Positions 57,119 through 64,000 of a stretch of 64,000 nucleotides of DNA are shown piece by piece. The notes beneath the pieces were generated by a model. That model saw only the letters and a program-made list of their open reading frames with translations, ran no database searches and had not been told where the DNA came from. The DNA is from an uncultured Jannaschia sp. (GTDB lineage: Bacteria > Pseudomonadota > Alphaproteobacteria > Rhodobacterales > Rhodobacteraceae). Numbering within the stretch: the first letter of the stretch is position 1; every line of letters starts with the position of its first letter. The stretch spans positions 363,001 through 427,000 of the forward strand of contig NZ_CANNEZ010000001.1 in the NCBI RefSeq assembly GCF_947503795.1. The letters run 5' to 3'. A program made the position numbers and the translations under genes.

Positions 57119-57193
57119 GGGGCGTTCGTCGAGTGGTCAGGACATTCGTCTTTCTAACGGAGAACACGGGTCCGAAACCCGTACGCCCTACCA
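57119..57193 (+). tRNA. Atypical tRNA-Glu (anticodon TTC)
   Basis: A 75-nt cloverleaf with encoded CCA. Acceptor GGGGCGT/ACGCCCT, closing with a G1-U72 pair; D arm GTCG/GGAC with a 13-22 mismatch; anticodon arm TTCGT-CTTTCTA-ACGGA; T arm ACGGG-TCCGAAA-CCCGT. The layout (U8-C9, GTC D stem, 4-nt variable loop) is that of tRNA-Glu. Oddities: U37-A38 instead of A37-C38, C55 instead of the nearly universal U55, A73, and a weak D stem. A37 and the 13-22 pair contribute to glutamate identity in E. coli, so charging is uncertain. Same transcript as tRNA-Asp. Confidence 0.8.
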
Positions 57194-57203
57194 AGCAGAT
57201 TGC

Positions 57204-57278
57204 GGTCGCGTAGCTCAATGGGAGAGCACCGGATTGTCTATCCGGGTGTTGCGGGTTCGAGTCCCGTCGCGACCGCCA
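57204..57278 (+). tRNA. Atypical tRNA-Asp (anticodon GTC)
   Basis: A 75-nt cloverleaf with encoded CCA: acceptor GGTCGCG/CGCGACC, U8-A9, D arm GCTC/GAGC with a short loop, perfect anticodon stem CCGGA/TCCGG around TTGTCTA, T arm GCGGG-TTCGAGT-CCCGT, discriminator G73. Aspartate identity bases G34 U35 C36, G10 and G73 are present. The anticodon loop is odd: U37-A38 where normal tRNA-Asp has A37-C38; C38 is an identity base and the Dnmt2 methylation site in other organisms. The same two positions are changed in the neighbouring tRNA-Glu. The 187 bp after it, up to trcR, hold nothing I can identify. Confidence 0.85.
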
Positions 57279-57465
57279 CGCGCTCTAATCCTAACCGAAG
57301 CTTGTGGTTCCGTCCCCGAGACCAACATTCGCCGCACTGCGGAAGTTCAGCACTTTGGGCTCGAACCCGACCTCCGCCGCACGGCATTGACCCGCCATGC
57401 GACCCTGGCTCCGGGTCGCCCGGTACCCCGAGCCGCGCGTTCCAAGCACGGCCCGGACTCGGCGC

Positions 57466-58224
57466 CTACTTGTTATCCTCGTCATCGTCTTCGTCCTCGG
57501 GGAGGTTGAAGAAGCTGTCGGCGTCGCGGACGTCGCGGGTGTCCTTCGGCTCGTCATCCTCGGCATTGCCCGAGAGCGTGAAGGTCTCGAGACCGGCCAT
57601 CGAGGCGGGCATCGCGGGGCCGTCGGGGTCGGCGCCGAGCGACTGCTCGGTCGAGACGAGCTTGCGACGCTCGTCGTCGGACATGACCTCGCCCTCGGCG
57701 GCAGTCTTGGCGGCGGCCTTCTGGACGGCGGCGTCCAGCTCGGACTGCTTGCAGAGGCCCAGCGCCACGGGGTCGATCGGCTGGATGTTCTGGATGTTCC
57801 AATGCGTCCGCTCGCGGATCGCCTGGATGGTTGGCTTGGTGGTGCCGACCAGCTTGGAGATCTGCGCGTCGGTCAGCTCGGGGTGGAACTTCACCAGCCA
57901 GAGGATCGAGGCCGGCCGGTCCTGGCGCTTCGACAGGGGCGTGTAGCGCGGGCCGCGGCGCTTCTGCTCGCCGTCGGAGGCGGGGTTGTGCAGCAGCGTC
58001 AGCTTGCGCGACGGGTCCTTCTCGGCGGCGTCGATCTCGTCCTGCGTGAGCTGCTTGTTGGCGATCGGGTCGAAGCCCTTGACGCCCACGGCCACGTCGC
58101 CATCCGCGATGCCCTGCACCTCCAGCTCGTGGAGATCGCAGAAATCGCCGATCTGCTTGAAGCTGAGTGTCGTGTTGTCCACCAGCCAGACGGCGGTGGC
58201 CTTGGCCATGATCGGTTTGTTCAT
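57466..58224 (-). CDS. trcR: Cell cycle transcriptional regulator TrcR (DUF1013)
   Basis: A 252-residue protein of the DUF1013/TrcR family found in alphaproteobacteria. Conserved parts: MAKATAVWLVDNTTLSFKQI at the N-terminus, a DNA-binding-like middle (LTDAQISKLVGTTKPTIQAIRER, in parts an HTH near residues 118-140) and an acidic C-terminal tail (EDEDDDEDNK). ATG 58224 has AGGAG at good spacing and is preferred over ATG 58209. In Caulobacterales it belongs to the cell-cycle network. Convergent with the tRNA pair. Confidence 0.9.
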   Translation of the reverse strand: MNKPIMAKATAVWLVDNTTLSFKQIGDFCDLHELEVQGIADGDVAVGVKGFDPIANKQLTQDEIDAAEKDPSRKLTLLHNPASDGEQKRRGPRYTPLSKRQDRPASILWLVKFHPELTDAQISKLVGTTKPTIQAIRERTHWNIQNIQPIDPVALGLCKQSELDAAVQKAAAKTAAEGEVMSDDERRKLVSTEQSLGADPDGPAMPASMAGLETFTLSGNAEDDEPKDTRDVRDADSFFNLPEDEDDDEDNK

Positions 58225-58382
58225 CGCGTGCGCTCCTATGCGGACCAGTTGCCGGATCCCGATTTGCGGACGGACCTTCCCCGTCGCCCGGATCAGGGGC
58301 TGCGGCGGGGTCGCCGTGTTCTCGCTTTCGGGGAACTTGGAGCGCTATATAGGCAAGGCGATCCTGATCGGAAAGACCTCAA

Positions 58383-59024
58383 ATGCGCCTGACTGTCCTG
58401 CTCGGCTTCCTCCTTGCGACCCTGACGCCGCCCGCCGCCGCCGAGGGCGAGGCCGCGGGCGCGTTCGATTACTACGTGCTGTCGCTGAGCTGGTCGCCGA
58501 CCTGGTGCGCGCTGGAGGGGGACGATCGCCAAGCACCTGAATGCGCGGCGGGTGCGGCGCGGGGCTTTTCGCTCCACGGGCTCTGGCCGCAATACGAGAC
58601 CGGCTGGCCGAGCTATTGCCGCAGCCCCCACCGCGAGGCGACGCGGGGCCAGACGGCGGCGATGGCGGACGTGATGGGATCAGCGGGGCTGGCCTGGCAC
58701 CAGTGGAAGAAGCATGGCCGATGCTCGGGGCTGACGGCGGAGGACTACTTCCGCCTGGCGCGGCTGGCCTATGAGCGGGTCCAGCGCCCCGCGATCCTGC
58801 GCGAGCTGGGACGCGCGGTGACGCTGCCGGCGCATGTCGTCGAGGCCGCTTGGCTTGAGGCCAATCCCGCGCTCGAGGCGGACGGGATCACGGTGACCTG
58901 CCGCGCGGGCCGCATCCAGGAGGTGCGGCTCTGCCTGACACGGGATCTCGCGCCGCGGCGCTGCGGTGCGGACGTGGTGCGCGACTGCACGCTGGACGCG
59001 GCGCTGCTGGCGCCGCTGCGCTAG
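58383..59024 (+). CDS. Secreted RNase T2 family ribonuclease
   Basis: A 213-residue secreted nuclease. The signal peptide (MRLTVLLGFLLATLTPPAAA) is followed by both catalytic segments: FSLHGLWPQ (CAS I) and WHQWKKHGRCSG (CAS II), with the two catalytic histidines and Glu/Lys replaced by the local WKKHG pattern. Eight cysteines fit a disulfide-stabilised periplasmic or secreted enzyme. It cleaves single-stranded RNA. Its stop overlaps the convergent EAL gene by 4 bp. Confidence 0.92.
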   Translation: MRLTVLLGFLLATLTPPAAAEGEAAGAFDYYVLSLSWSPTWCALEGDDRQAPECAAGAARGFSLHGLWPQYETGWPSYCRSPHREATRGQTAAMADVMGSAGLAWHQWKKHGRCSGLTAEDYFRLARLAYERVQRPAILRELGRAVTLPAHVVEAAWLEANPALEADGITVTCRAGRIQEVRLCLTRDLAPRRCGADVVRDCTLDAALLAPLR

Positions 59025-60295
59025 GCGTCGGAGCCCGTACCCAGCCAATCCACCGCGCGCGCGGGACGCCCGAGATGGTAGCCCTGGCCGAAGTGAATAC
59101 CGAGATCGCGCACCGTCTCGACCTGGCGCTCGGTCTCGATGCCTTCTGCGACGATATCGGTGCCCAGCCGCTGGGCCAGCGTCACGAGGCTGGCGAGGAT
59201 CGCCTCTTCGCGGCCTGCGCCGCCGAGGCCGTCGACGAAGCTGCGGTCGATCTTGAGGATGTCGACCGGGAAGCGGCGCAGGCGTTCGAGGTTCGACAGC
59301 CCGGTGCCGAAATCATCGAGTGCGATGCGGACGCCCCGCGCCCGCAGCTTGTCGATCAGGTCGGCGGCGCGCGCCGGGTTCACGACGATCGCCGTCTCGA
59401 CGATCTCGAACACCATCCGGTCGGGCGGCAGCGTGTCGAGGAGGTGCCGCATCCAGCGACAGCCGGGGCTGTTCTGCCCGTCGAGCACGGCGCCGGTGAT
59501 GTTGAAGGTGACGTAGTAGATGCCGTCCTCGGCCAGAAGGGGGCGGGCGGCGGCGCAGGCAAGATCGGCGAGCCGTTCCGAGCCCGCCTCGGGGATGCGG
59601 TCCAGCGTGTCGACGAAGGGCGCGGGACCGACCAAGGCGCCATCGTCCTTGCGCCAGCGCAGGAGCGCCTCGAACCCCGCCACGCGGCGGTCGCGCAGGT
59701 CCGCGATGGGCTGCAGGTGATACTCGATCGCGGCGCTGTCGATGGCGGCCTCGACCTCGGCGCGGGTCGGCAGGATCGAGGGCGATGTGATCGCGCGCGC
59801 GGTCTCGGTGCGGTTACCCCCGAGCGCCTTGGCCCGCGCCAGCACGCTGTCGGCATGGAGGACGGCGCGGTTGCGGCTCTCGTCGGTGCCGATCCGCACG
59901 ACCCCGGCCGAGAGGGTCCGCGCCATGAGGCCGGTCGTGCCCTCGACCACCACGGAGGCCGCGAGATGGCGGAGCCGTTCGGTGAGGGCCGCCGCTTCGT
60001 CGAGGCCGAGCCCCGGCAGCCAGAGCACGAAACGCCCGTTCTCGGAGCGCTCTACCCCGAGCCCTTTCGGAAGCGCGCGGCGCAGCGTGTCGTCGATGGC
60101 GTTCAGCAGGCGGTCGCCGGTGTCGAAATCCGACGAAGCGTTGAGCCCCTTGAGGTCGTCCACGTCAAGCAGGCCCAGCGCGCCGCCCTTCGATGCCGCG
60201 CCCGTAGGGCCCGGCCCGGCTGCCATACCGCGTCCCAGCCCCGGCAGGCGGGCGAGCCCGCGCCGGACCATCGCCAGGACGTCAGATTGCGCCAT
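59021..60295 (-). CDS. Cyclic-di-GMP phosphodiesterase with degenerate GGDEF domain
   Basis: A 424-residue soluble protein. Residues 25-165 are GGDEF-like, but the signature reads SENGRF, so no diguanylate cyclase activity is expected. Residues 175-420 are an EAL domain with all catalytic motifs: FEALLRW, TFNIT, FEIVE, LDDFGTG, LKIDRSFV, AEGIET and GQGYHLGRP. It should hydrolyse c-di-GMP in the cytoplasm; the dead GGDEF half may be a GTP or partner sensor. No transmembrane segment or PAS domain. Convergent with RNase T2. Confidence 0.92.
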   Translation of the reverse strand: MAQSDVLAMVRRGLARLPGLGRGMAAGPGPTGAASKGGALGLLDVDDLKGLNASSDFDTGDRLLNAIDDTLRRALPKGLGVERSENGRFVLWLPGLGLDEAAALTERLRHLAASVVVEGTTGLMARTLSAGVVRIGTDESRNRAVLHADSVLARAKALGGNRTETARAITSPSILPTRAEVEAAIDSAAIEYHLQPIADLRDRRVAGFEALLRWRKDDGALVGPAPFVDTLDRIPEAGSERLADLACAAARPLLAEDGIYYVTFNITGAVLDGQNSPGCRWMRHLLDTLPPDRMVFEIVETAIVVNPARAADLIDKLRARGVRIALDDFGTGLSNLERLRRFPVDILKIDRSFVDGLGGAGREEAILASLVTLAQRLGTDIVAEGIETERQVETVRDLGIHFGQGYHLGRPARAVDWLGTGSDA

Positions 60296-60396
60296 GTTCT
60301 CTATCCTCGTGGCGGCCCGTGGCGACCGCGCGGCATGTACGAGACAGCCCGTTCATCCACGCGGGGATAGGCAGCCAATGGGGCGACAGCATGGCC

Positions 60397-60993
60397 TCAG
60401 AAGGCCGTGCGCGACGAGAGGGCCGCCTTCAGCGTCCCGCCATCCAGATAATCCAGCTCACCGCCGACCGGAACCCCTTGCGCCAAGCCGCTGACGACGA
60501 CGTCGAGGCCGCCGAGTTCGTGGGCGACATAATGTGCGGTGGTCTGCCCCTCGACCGTGGCGTTGAGCGCGAGGATGATCTCGGTCAGCCCCTCGGCGGT
60601 GACGCGGTCGCGCAGCTTGGGGATGTGCAGATCCTCGGGGCCGATGTCGTCCAACGGCGAAAGCGTGCCGCCGAGCACGTGGTAGCGCCCGCCGAAGACC
60701 TGCGCGCGCTCCATCGCCCAGAGATCGGCGACGTCCTCGACGACGCAGACCTGCCCGTTTGCGCGCTTTTCGGAAGCGCAGATGGCGCAGATGTCGCCGG
60801 TCGAGAGGTTGCCGCAATTGAGGCAGGTGCGCACGCTGCGCCCGACCTCGTCCAGCGCCCGCGCGAGCGGCAGGAGCTGCGCGTCGCGCTTCTTGAGAAG
60901 ATGAAGGACGGCGCGGCGCGCCGAGCGCGGCCCGAGCCCCGGCAGACGCGCCATCATGTCGATCAGGGCGTCGATGTCGCGATGCCCGTCCAT
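60397..60993 (-). CDS. recR: Recombination protein RecR
   Basis: A 198-residue RecR with HhH ([20 protein letters not shown]), a C4 zinc finger ([16 protein letters not shown]) and a Toprim domain ([15 protein letters not shown]). It works with RecO and RecF to load RecA at gaps. Start ATG 60993, 5 bp after the ybaB stop, so the two are one unit. The usual dnaX gene is separated from this pair by two other genes. Confidence 0.95.
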   Translation of the reverse strand: MDGHRDIDALIDMMARLPGLGPRSARRAVLHLLKKRDAQLLPLARALDEVGRSVRTCLNCGNLSTGDICAICASEKRANGQVCVVEDVADLWAMERAQVFGGRYHVLGGTLSPLDDIGPEDLHIPKLRDRVTAEGLTEIILALNATVEGQTTAHYVAHELGGLDVVVSGLAQGVPVGGELDYLDGGTLKAALSSRTAF

Positions 60994-60998
60994 CGGCG

Positions 60999-61343
60999 TC
61001 AGAACGGCAGCTTCATGCCCGGCGGCAGTCCGAGCCCTTCGGCCATCTTGCCCATCTCCTCGCGCGATTTCTCGGCGGCGCGGGCCTGGGCGTCCTTGAT
61101 GGCGGCAAGGATCAGGTCCTCGACCATCTCCTTTTCGTCCGGCTGGAAGATCGAGGGATCGATATCGAGCGCCACCAGATCCCCCTTGGCGGTCGCGGTC
61201 GCCTTGACGAGGCCCGCACCGCTTTCGCCGGTGACCTGAATGTCGGCAAGCCCGTCCTGCATCTCGCCCATCTTGGCCTGCATCTCCTGGGCCTTCTTCA
61301 TCATCCCGGCCATATCGCCGAGGCCGCCCAGTCCCTTGAACAT
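60999..61343 (-). CDS. ybaB: Nucleoid-associated protein YbaB/EbfC
   Basis: A 114-residue protein of the YbaB/EbfC family: [21 protein letters not shown] at the N-terminus and the beta-strand part [20 protein letters not shown]. It binds DNA as a dimer. Coupled to recR downstream, as in most bacteria. Confidence 0.95.
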   Translation of the reverse strand: MFKGLGGLGDMAGMMKKAQEMQAKMGEMQDGLADIQVTGESGAGLVKATATAKGDLVALDIDPSIFQPDEKEMVEDLILAAIKDAQARAAEKSREEMGKMAEGLGLPPGMKLPF

Positions 61344-61500
61344 CGTGTCGTTCCTCCTTGGATCGCGTCCCCTCTGAGGTAGCGACGACGGGCCCGCGGT
61401 GCAACGGGCCGCTTATCCGATAAAACTCGTCGGAAATATGTTGACTCTTTTTGTCAGGTTAGGGACGGATAGGGCAGGGAGCCAGTCAGAGGATGTCGCC

Positions 61501-62109
61501 ATGCCCGATCGCAAACGCCACCCGCTCGTGCGGATCATCATCACTGCGCTGACGCTTCCCGCCGCCGCGCAGGCTCAGCCGGTGACGCCGGAGGCACTGG
61601 TCGAGCGGCTGCAGGAGGGCGGCTATGTCGTCTATATCCGCCACGCCGCCACCGAGAGCGACTACGCCGACCAAGTCACGGCCGATCCGGGTGATTGCGC
61701 GACGCAGCGCGTCCTCAGCCGGTCGGGCTGGGCCGATGCGCGGGGCATTGGCGAAGGGTTCGAGCGGCTGGGCATCCCGGTCGGCGAGGTCCTGTCGAGC
61801 GAATATTGCCGGGCGTGGCAGACGGCGGATCTGGCCTTCGGTCGCCGCGAGGAGGTCGAGGCGCTGAACTTCCTGCCGTCCGAGGACTATTCCGAGGCGC
61901 AGGTGGCCGAGATGCGGGCCCGCGTCATGCCGCTACTGATCGCGCCCGAGGCCGGAGCGAACCGGGTGATCGTCGGCCATGACGACCCGTTCGAAGCGGT
62001 CACCGGTATCTATCCCGAGCCGCAGGGCGTCGCATATGTCCTGTCGCCTGCGGATGGTATGTTGGAGGTTCTCGGGTCAATCCCCCCCGATGCCTGGCCC
62101 GACCTCTGA
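61501..62109 (+). CDS. Periplasmic histidine phosphatase family protein
   Basis: A 202-residue protein with a signal peptide (MPDRKRHPLVRIIITALTLPAAAQAQ in parts) and a histidine-phosphatase core: YIRHAATESDYADQ with the catalytic RH, SSEYCRAWQTADLAF and VIVGHDDPF with the second His. The usual RHG reads RHA. Substrate unknown; relatives are often extracytoplasmic SixA/PhoE-like enzymes. Divergent from ybaB across 157 bp in which I find no convincing promoter. Confidence 0.85.
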   Translation: MPDRKRHPLVRIIITALTLPAAAQAQPVTPEALVERLQEGGYVVYIRHAATESDYADQVTADPGDCATQRVLSRSGWADARGIGEGFERLGIPVGEVLSSEYCRAWQTADLAFGRREEVEALNFLPSEDYSEAQVAEMRARVMPLLIAPEAGANRVIVGHDDPFEAVTGIYPEPQGVAYVLSPADGMLEVLGSIPPDAWPDL

Positions 62110-62166
62110 CACGAAGCGCCCGCCCCGCGGTCACGGGGCGGGCGCGGACCTGATGGGTAGCGCGGA

Positions 62167-62646
62167 TCAGCTGGCGGCGTTGGCGCCGATGAACCAGGTA
62201 TCCTTCTCGACCATGCGGCTGACCTCGGTCAGCAGGTCGGCGGTGTCCTCGTCACCGGCCTCGTCTGCGGCGTCCATGCTCTTGCGGACGGCTTTGCCGT
62301 AGGTCTTGAAGCGCTTCACCAGCTCGGCGACGTGCTCCTCGATATCCGTGAGCTCGACCGGATAGGGATCGAGCCCCGATTTTTCGGCCACGACCTGCGT
62401 GGTGCCGCGCGCGAATCCGCCCATCAGCGCGACGCGCTCGGCCATCATGTCGGTGCCTTCGCCGAGACGGGCGGAGACTTCGTCCAGGAGCTCGTGGACG
62501 CCGATGAAGCCGCGACCGCGCAGGTTCCAATGGGCCTGCTTGACGGCGAGGCGAAGGTCGATGCCCTGGGCGAGGCGGGCGTTGAGCTCCTCGCACATCT
62601 GTTCCTGGGTCTGTTGGTCGATACCGGTGACGAAACTGTCGGGCAT
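62167..62646 (-). CDS. dps: Dps family ferritin-like DNA-binding/iron storage protein
   Basis: A 159-residue Dps. The ferroxidase ligands keep the exact family spacing: H39 (AHWNLRG), H51 (VHELLDEV), D66 and E70 (GTDMMAERV). It forms dodecamers that oxidise Fe2+ with H2O2 and protect DNA. Start ATG 62646 (MPDSFVTGIDQQ). It lies between dnaX and the phosphatase, interrupting the usual dnaX-ybaB-recR order. Confidence 0.93.
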   Translation of the reverse strand: MPDSFVTGIDQQTQEQMCEELNARLAQGIDLRLAVKQAHWNLRGRGFIGVHELLDEVSARLGEGTDMMAERVALMGGFARGTTQVVAEKSGLDPYPVELTDIEEHVAELVKRFKTYGKAVRKSMDAADEAGDEDTADLLTEVSRMVEKDTWFIGANAAS

Positions 62647-62737
62647 GGGGGCTCTCCTTGGCGCTGCGGTTGCGACGGGCCAACACGGAAGGGGACGATT
62701 CGGTTTCAGGCAGAGGCGCGGGAAACGGAGGGCGGGG

Positions 62738-62866
62738 CCGGGGGACGCCCCCCGGACCCCCGGTGGGACGGGCTGTGTAGTGCGGCCGGGCCGTCGTCGG
62801 TCGCGGGTGCGGAGGGGGCGCTGCCCCCGCCCTTCGGGCCCCCCGAGGTGTTTCGGGCCAGAGGAT
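62738..62866 (+). repeat. Dispersed GC-rich hairpin repeat, copy 4 (double hairpin)
   Basis: Two hairpins: CCGGGGG-ACGC-CCCCCGG (62738-62755) and GGGGGC-GCT-GCCCCC (about 62814-62828), then GGGCCCCCCGAGGTGTTTCGGGCCAGAGGA in two parts. The last part is the same CCGAGGTRTTTCGGGCCAGAGGAT as copy 2. It fills most of the 251-bp gap between dps and dnaX; apart from it I see nothing there. Confidence 0.7.
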
Positions 62867-62897
62867 CGAGGGGACGTGCCTGCGGGACGAAGCGCGG

Positions 62898-64000
62898 TCA
62901 GTCCTCGTCGAAGGGGTCCCATTCGTCCTCGACCTCGCCCAACGCCTCTTCGGCGGCGGCTTCGGCGATCGCGGCGCGGGAGCGGACCTCGACCAGCTCG
63001 GCGCCGGGGAAGGCGTCGAAGATGGCCTGCGTCGTCGGGTGGGCCAGCGCTTCGGCCTCAATCCGCTTTGCTTCGCCGTCGCGTGTCTCGGCGATGGTGG
63101 GATCGCCGCCATCGGCCACGACCGAAACGCCCCAGCGCGCGCCGGTCCAGCCTTGCAGCCGGCCGCCGAGGCGCGCGGCGAGGTCGGCGGCGGCACCGGG
63201 CGCAGGTTCGAACTCGATGCGGCCGGGCCGGTAGCTGACGAGACGGACGCCCGTCTCGACCTCGACCAGCAGTGCAACGTCGCGATTGGCACGGATCAGT
63301 TCGACCACCTCGGGGAAGGTGCCGAACCGGGCGAGGGCCTCTTCGGCTCCGGCCTGCGGCGCGGGCTGGGCGCCGCCGCGTGCCACGCGGGCCACGGGCG
63401 CACCGCCGGGTTCGGGCGCGGGGCGCGGGGCCGACGGCGCGGCGCCGGCGGGCGGTGCGTCGCGGAGCTTGCGGACCAGCTCGTCCGGGGAGGGGAGGTC
63501 GGCCACATGGGTCAGTCGGATCACAGCCATCTCGGCGGCCATCATCGCGTTGGGGGCGGCGGCCACCTCCTCGAGCGCCTTCAGGAGCATCTGCCATGTC
63601 CGCGTCAGCGCGCGCATCGGCAGGCCGGTTGCGAAGGCTTGGCCCCGGGCGCGTTCATCGGGGCTGACCGTCGGGTCCTCGGCGGCGTCGGGCGTGATCT
63701 GAATGACCGAGACCCAATGCGTGATCTCGGCCAGGTCGCGCAGGATCGCCATCGGGTCGGCGCCGTGAGAATATTGCGCCGAGAGCTCGGTCAGGGCAGC
63801 CGCAGCCTCCCCCTTCATGATGAGGTCGAAGAGGTCGAGGACCCGCCCCCGGTCGGCCAGCCCCAGCATGGCGCGGACCTCGTCGGCGGTGGTTTCGCCC
63901 GCGCCATGACTGATGGCCTGGTCGAGCAGGGACATCGCGTCGCGGACCGAGCCCTCGGCGGCGCGCGCGATCAGGGCGAGGGCGTCGCCCGCGATCTCGG
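62898..64000 (-). CDS. dnaX: DNA polymerase III subunits gamma/tau (C-terminal part)
   Basis: The 3' 367 codons of dnaX; the 5' part lies beyond the window. The visible start EIAGDALALIARAAEGSVRDAMSLLDQ (in parts) belongs to the end of AAA+ domain II, followed by domain III (ADEVRAMLGLADRGRVLDLFDLI) and a tau-type C-terminus rich in Ala, Pro and Glu ending WDPFDED. It is the clamp-loader ATPase. No slippery A-tract for a gamma frameshift is seen in this part. Confidence 0.94.
   Translation of the reverse strand, partial: EIAGDALALIARAAEGSVRDAMSLLDQAISHGAGETTADEVRAMLGLADRGRVLDLFDLIMKGEAAAALTELSAQYSHGADPMAILRDLAEITHWVSVIQITPDAAEDPTVSPDERARGQAFATGLPMRALTRTWQMLLKALEEVAAAPNAMMAAEMAVIRLTHVADLPSPDELVRKLRDAPPAGAAPSAPRPAPEPGGAPVARVARGGAQPAPQAGAEEALARFGTFPEVVELIRANRDVALLVEVETGVRLVSYRPGRIEFEPAPGAAADLAARLGGRLQGWTGARWGVSVVADGGDPTIAETRDGEAKRIEAEALAHPTTQAIFDAFPGAELVEVRSRAAIAEAAAEEALGEVEDEWDPFDED

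Noticed and set aside
57330-57390. tRNA-like T-arm on the minus strand (GGGTTCGAGCCC) after tRNA-Asp, possible attachment-site remnant
   Set aside because: The loop is one base short and no acceptor or anticodon stem can be built around it; it does not repeat the 3' end of either tRNA.
61441-61475. TTGACT as -35 box upstream of the histidine phosphatase gene
   Set aside because: No acceptable -10 within 15-19 bp; the nearest GATAGG is 21 bp away.

Overview
The window is GC-rich alphaproteobacterial chromosome, most likely from the Rhodobacterales (Roseobacter group). The signs are a two-domain ALDH16 aldehyde dehydrogenase, a TrcR/DUF1013 regulator, the metR/metF pair, a RibB with a dead cyclohydrolase half, a tandem glycine riboswitch, and a dispersed 'GGCCAG hairpin + CCGAGGTATTT' repeat. 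I see no insertion sequence, integrase, CRISPR array or rRNA. Most of the content is housekeeping.

Layout: 0-5.4 kb carries an mrpABCDEFG cation/proton antiporter operon on the minus strand (mrpG cut by the window edge), divergent from an OxyR-like LysR regulator. 6.5-13.2 kb: a small membrane protein, ALDH16, deoC, a degenerate phosphotransferase, an inositol-monophosphatase family enzyme and radC. 13.2-19.5 kb: metR/metF, two PaaI-type thioesterases, dsbA, a DsbD/ScsB-like reductase and a gamma-glutamylcyclotransferase. 19.6-24.2 kb: glycine riboswitch and gcvTHP. 24.3-27.3 kb: a small protein, tRNA-Ala(CGC), an L,D-transpeptidase, an extensin-like protein and an orphan ParA. 27.3-31.9 kb: capsule genes kpsC, kpsD, kpsS. 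32-37 kb: ribE, small proteins, an SDR, ribB, ribH, nusB. 37-42 kb: an RND pump and its adaptor. 42-53 kb: moaB, yghU, a uracil-DNA glycosylase, a frameshifted phosphoesterase, pyrB, a decayed small gene, a dihydroorotase-like gene lacking metal ligands, plsY, DUF805, gshA, and rsmE divergent from ubiA. 54-56.6 kb: an OmpA-type protein with a coiled-coil partner. 57.4-64 kb: trcR, RNase T2, an EAL phosphodiesterase, recR, ybaB, a histidine phosphatase, dps and the 3' part of dnaX.

The least ordinary stretch is 56,590-57,280. It is a conspicuously AT-richer, mostly non-coding island. It holds strong hairpins, a candidate small RNA ending in a clear intrinsic terminator, a 49-codon ORF with a good ribosome binding site, and a strong promoter leading into two atypical tRNA genes. 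These are tRNA-Glu(UUC) and tRNA-Asp(GUC), and both read U37-A38 where normal isoacceptors have A37-C38. Other notable points are two adjacent perfect palindromes with the same 10-bp core between ribH and nusB, the OxyR-like protein without any cysteine, and clustered frameshifts on both sides of pyrB.

How parts work together: glycine sensed by the riboswitch should control its own cleavage by gcvTHP. DeoC releases acetaldehyde that the adjacent ALDH16 could oxidise. DsbA and the DsbD-like reductase form a periplasmic thiol pair. ribE/ribB/ribH cover the lumazine and riboflavin steps. KpsC/S make the Kdo linker and KpsD exports a capsule. All calls come from reading the sequence and recalled family features; no database search was run.
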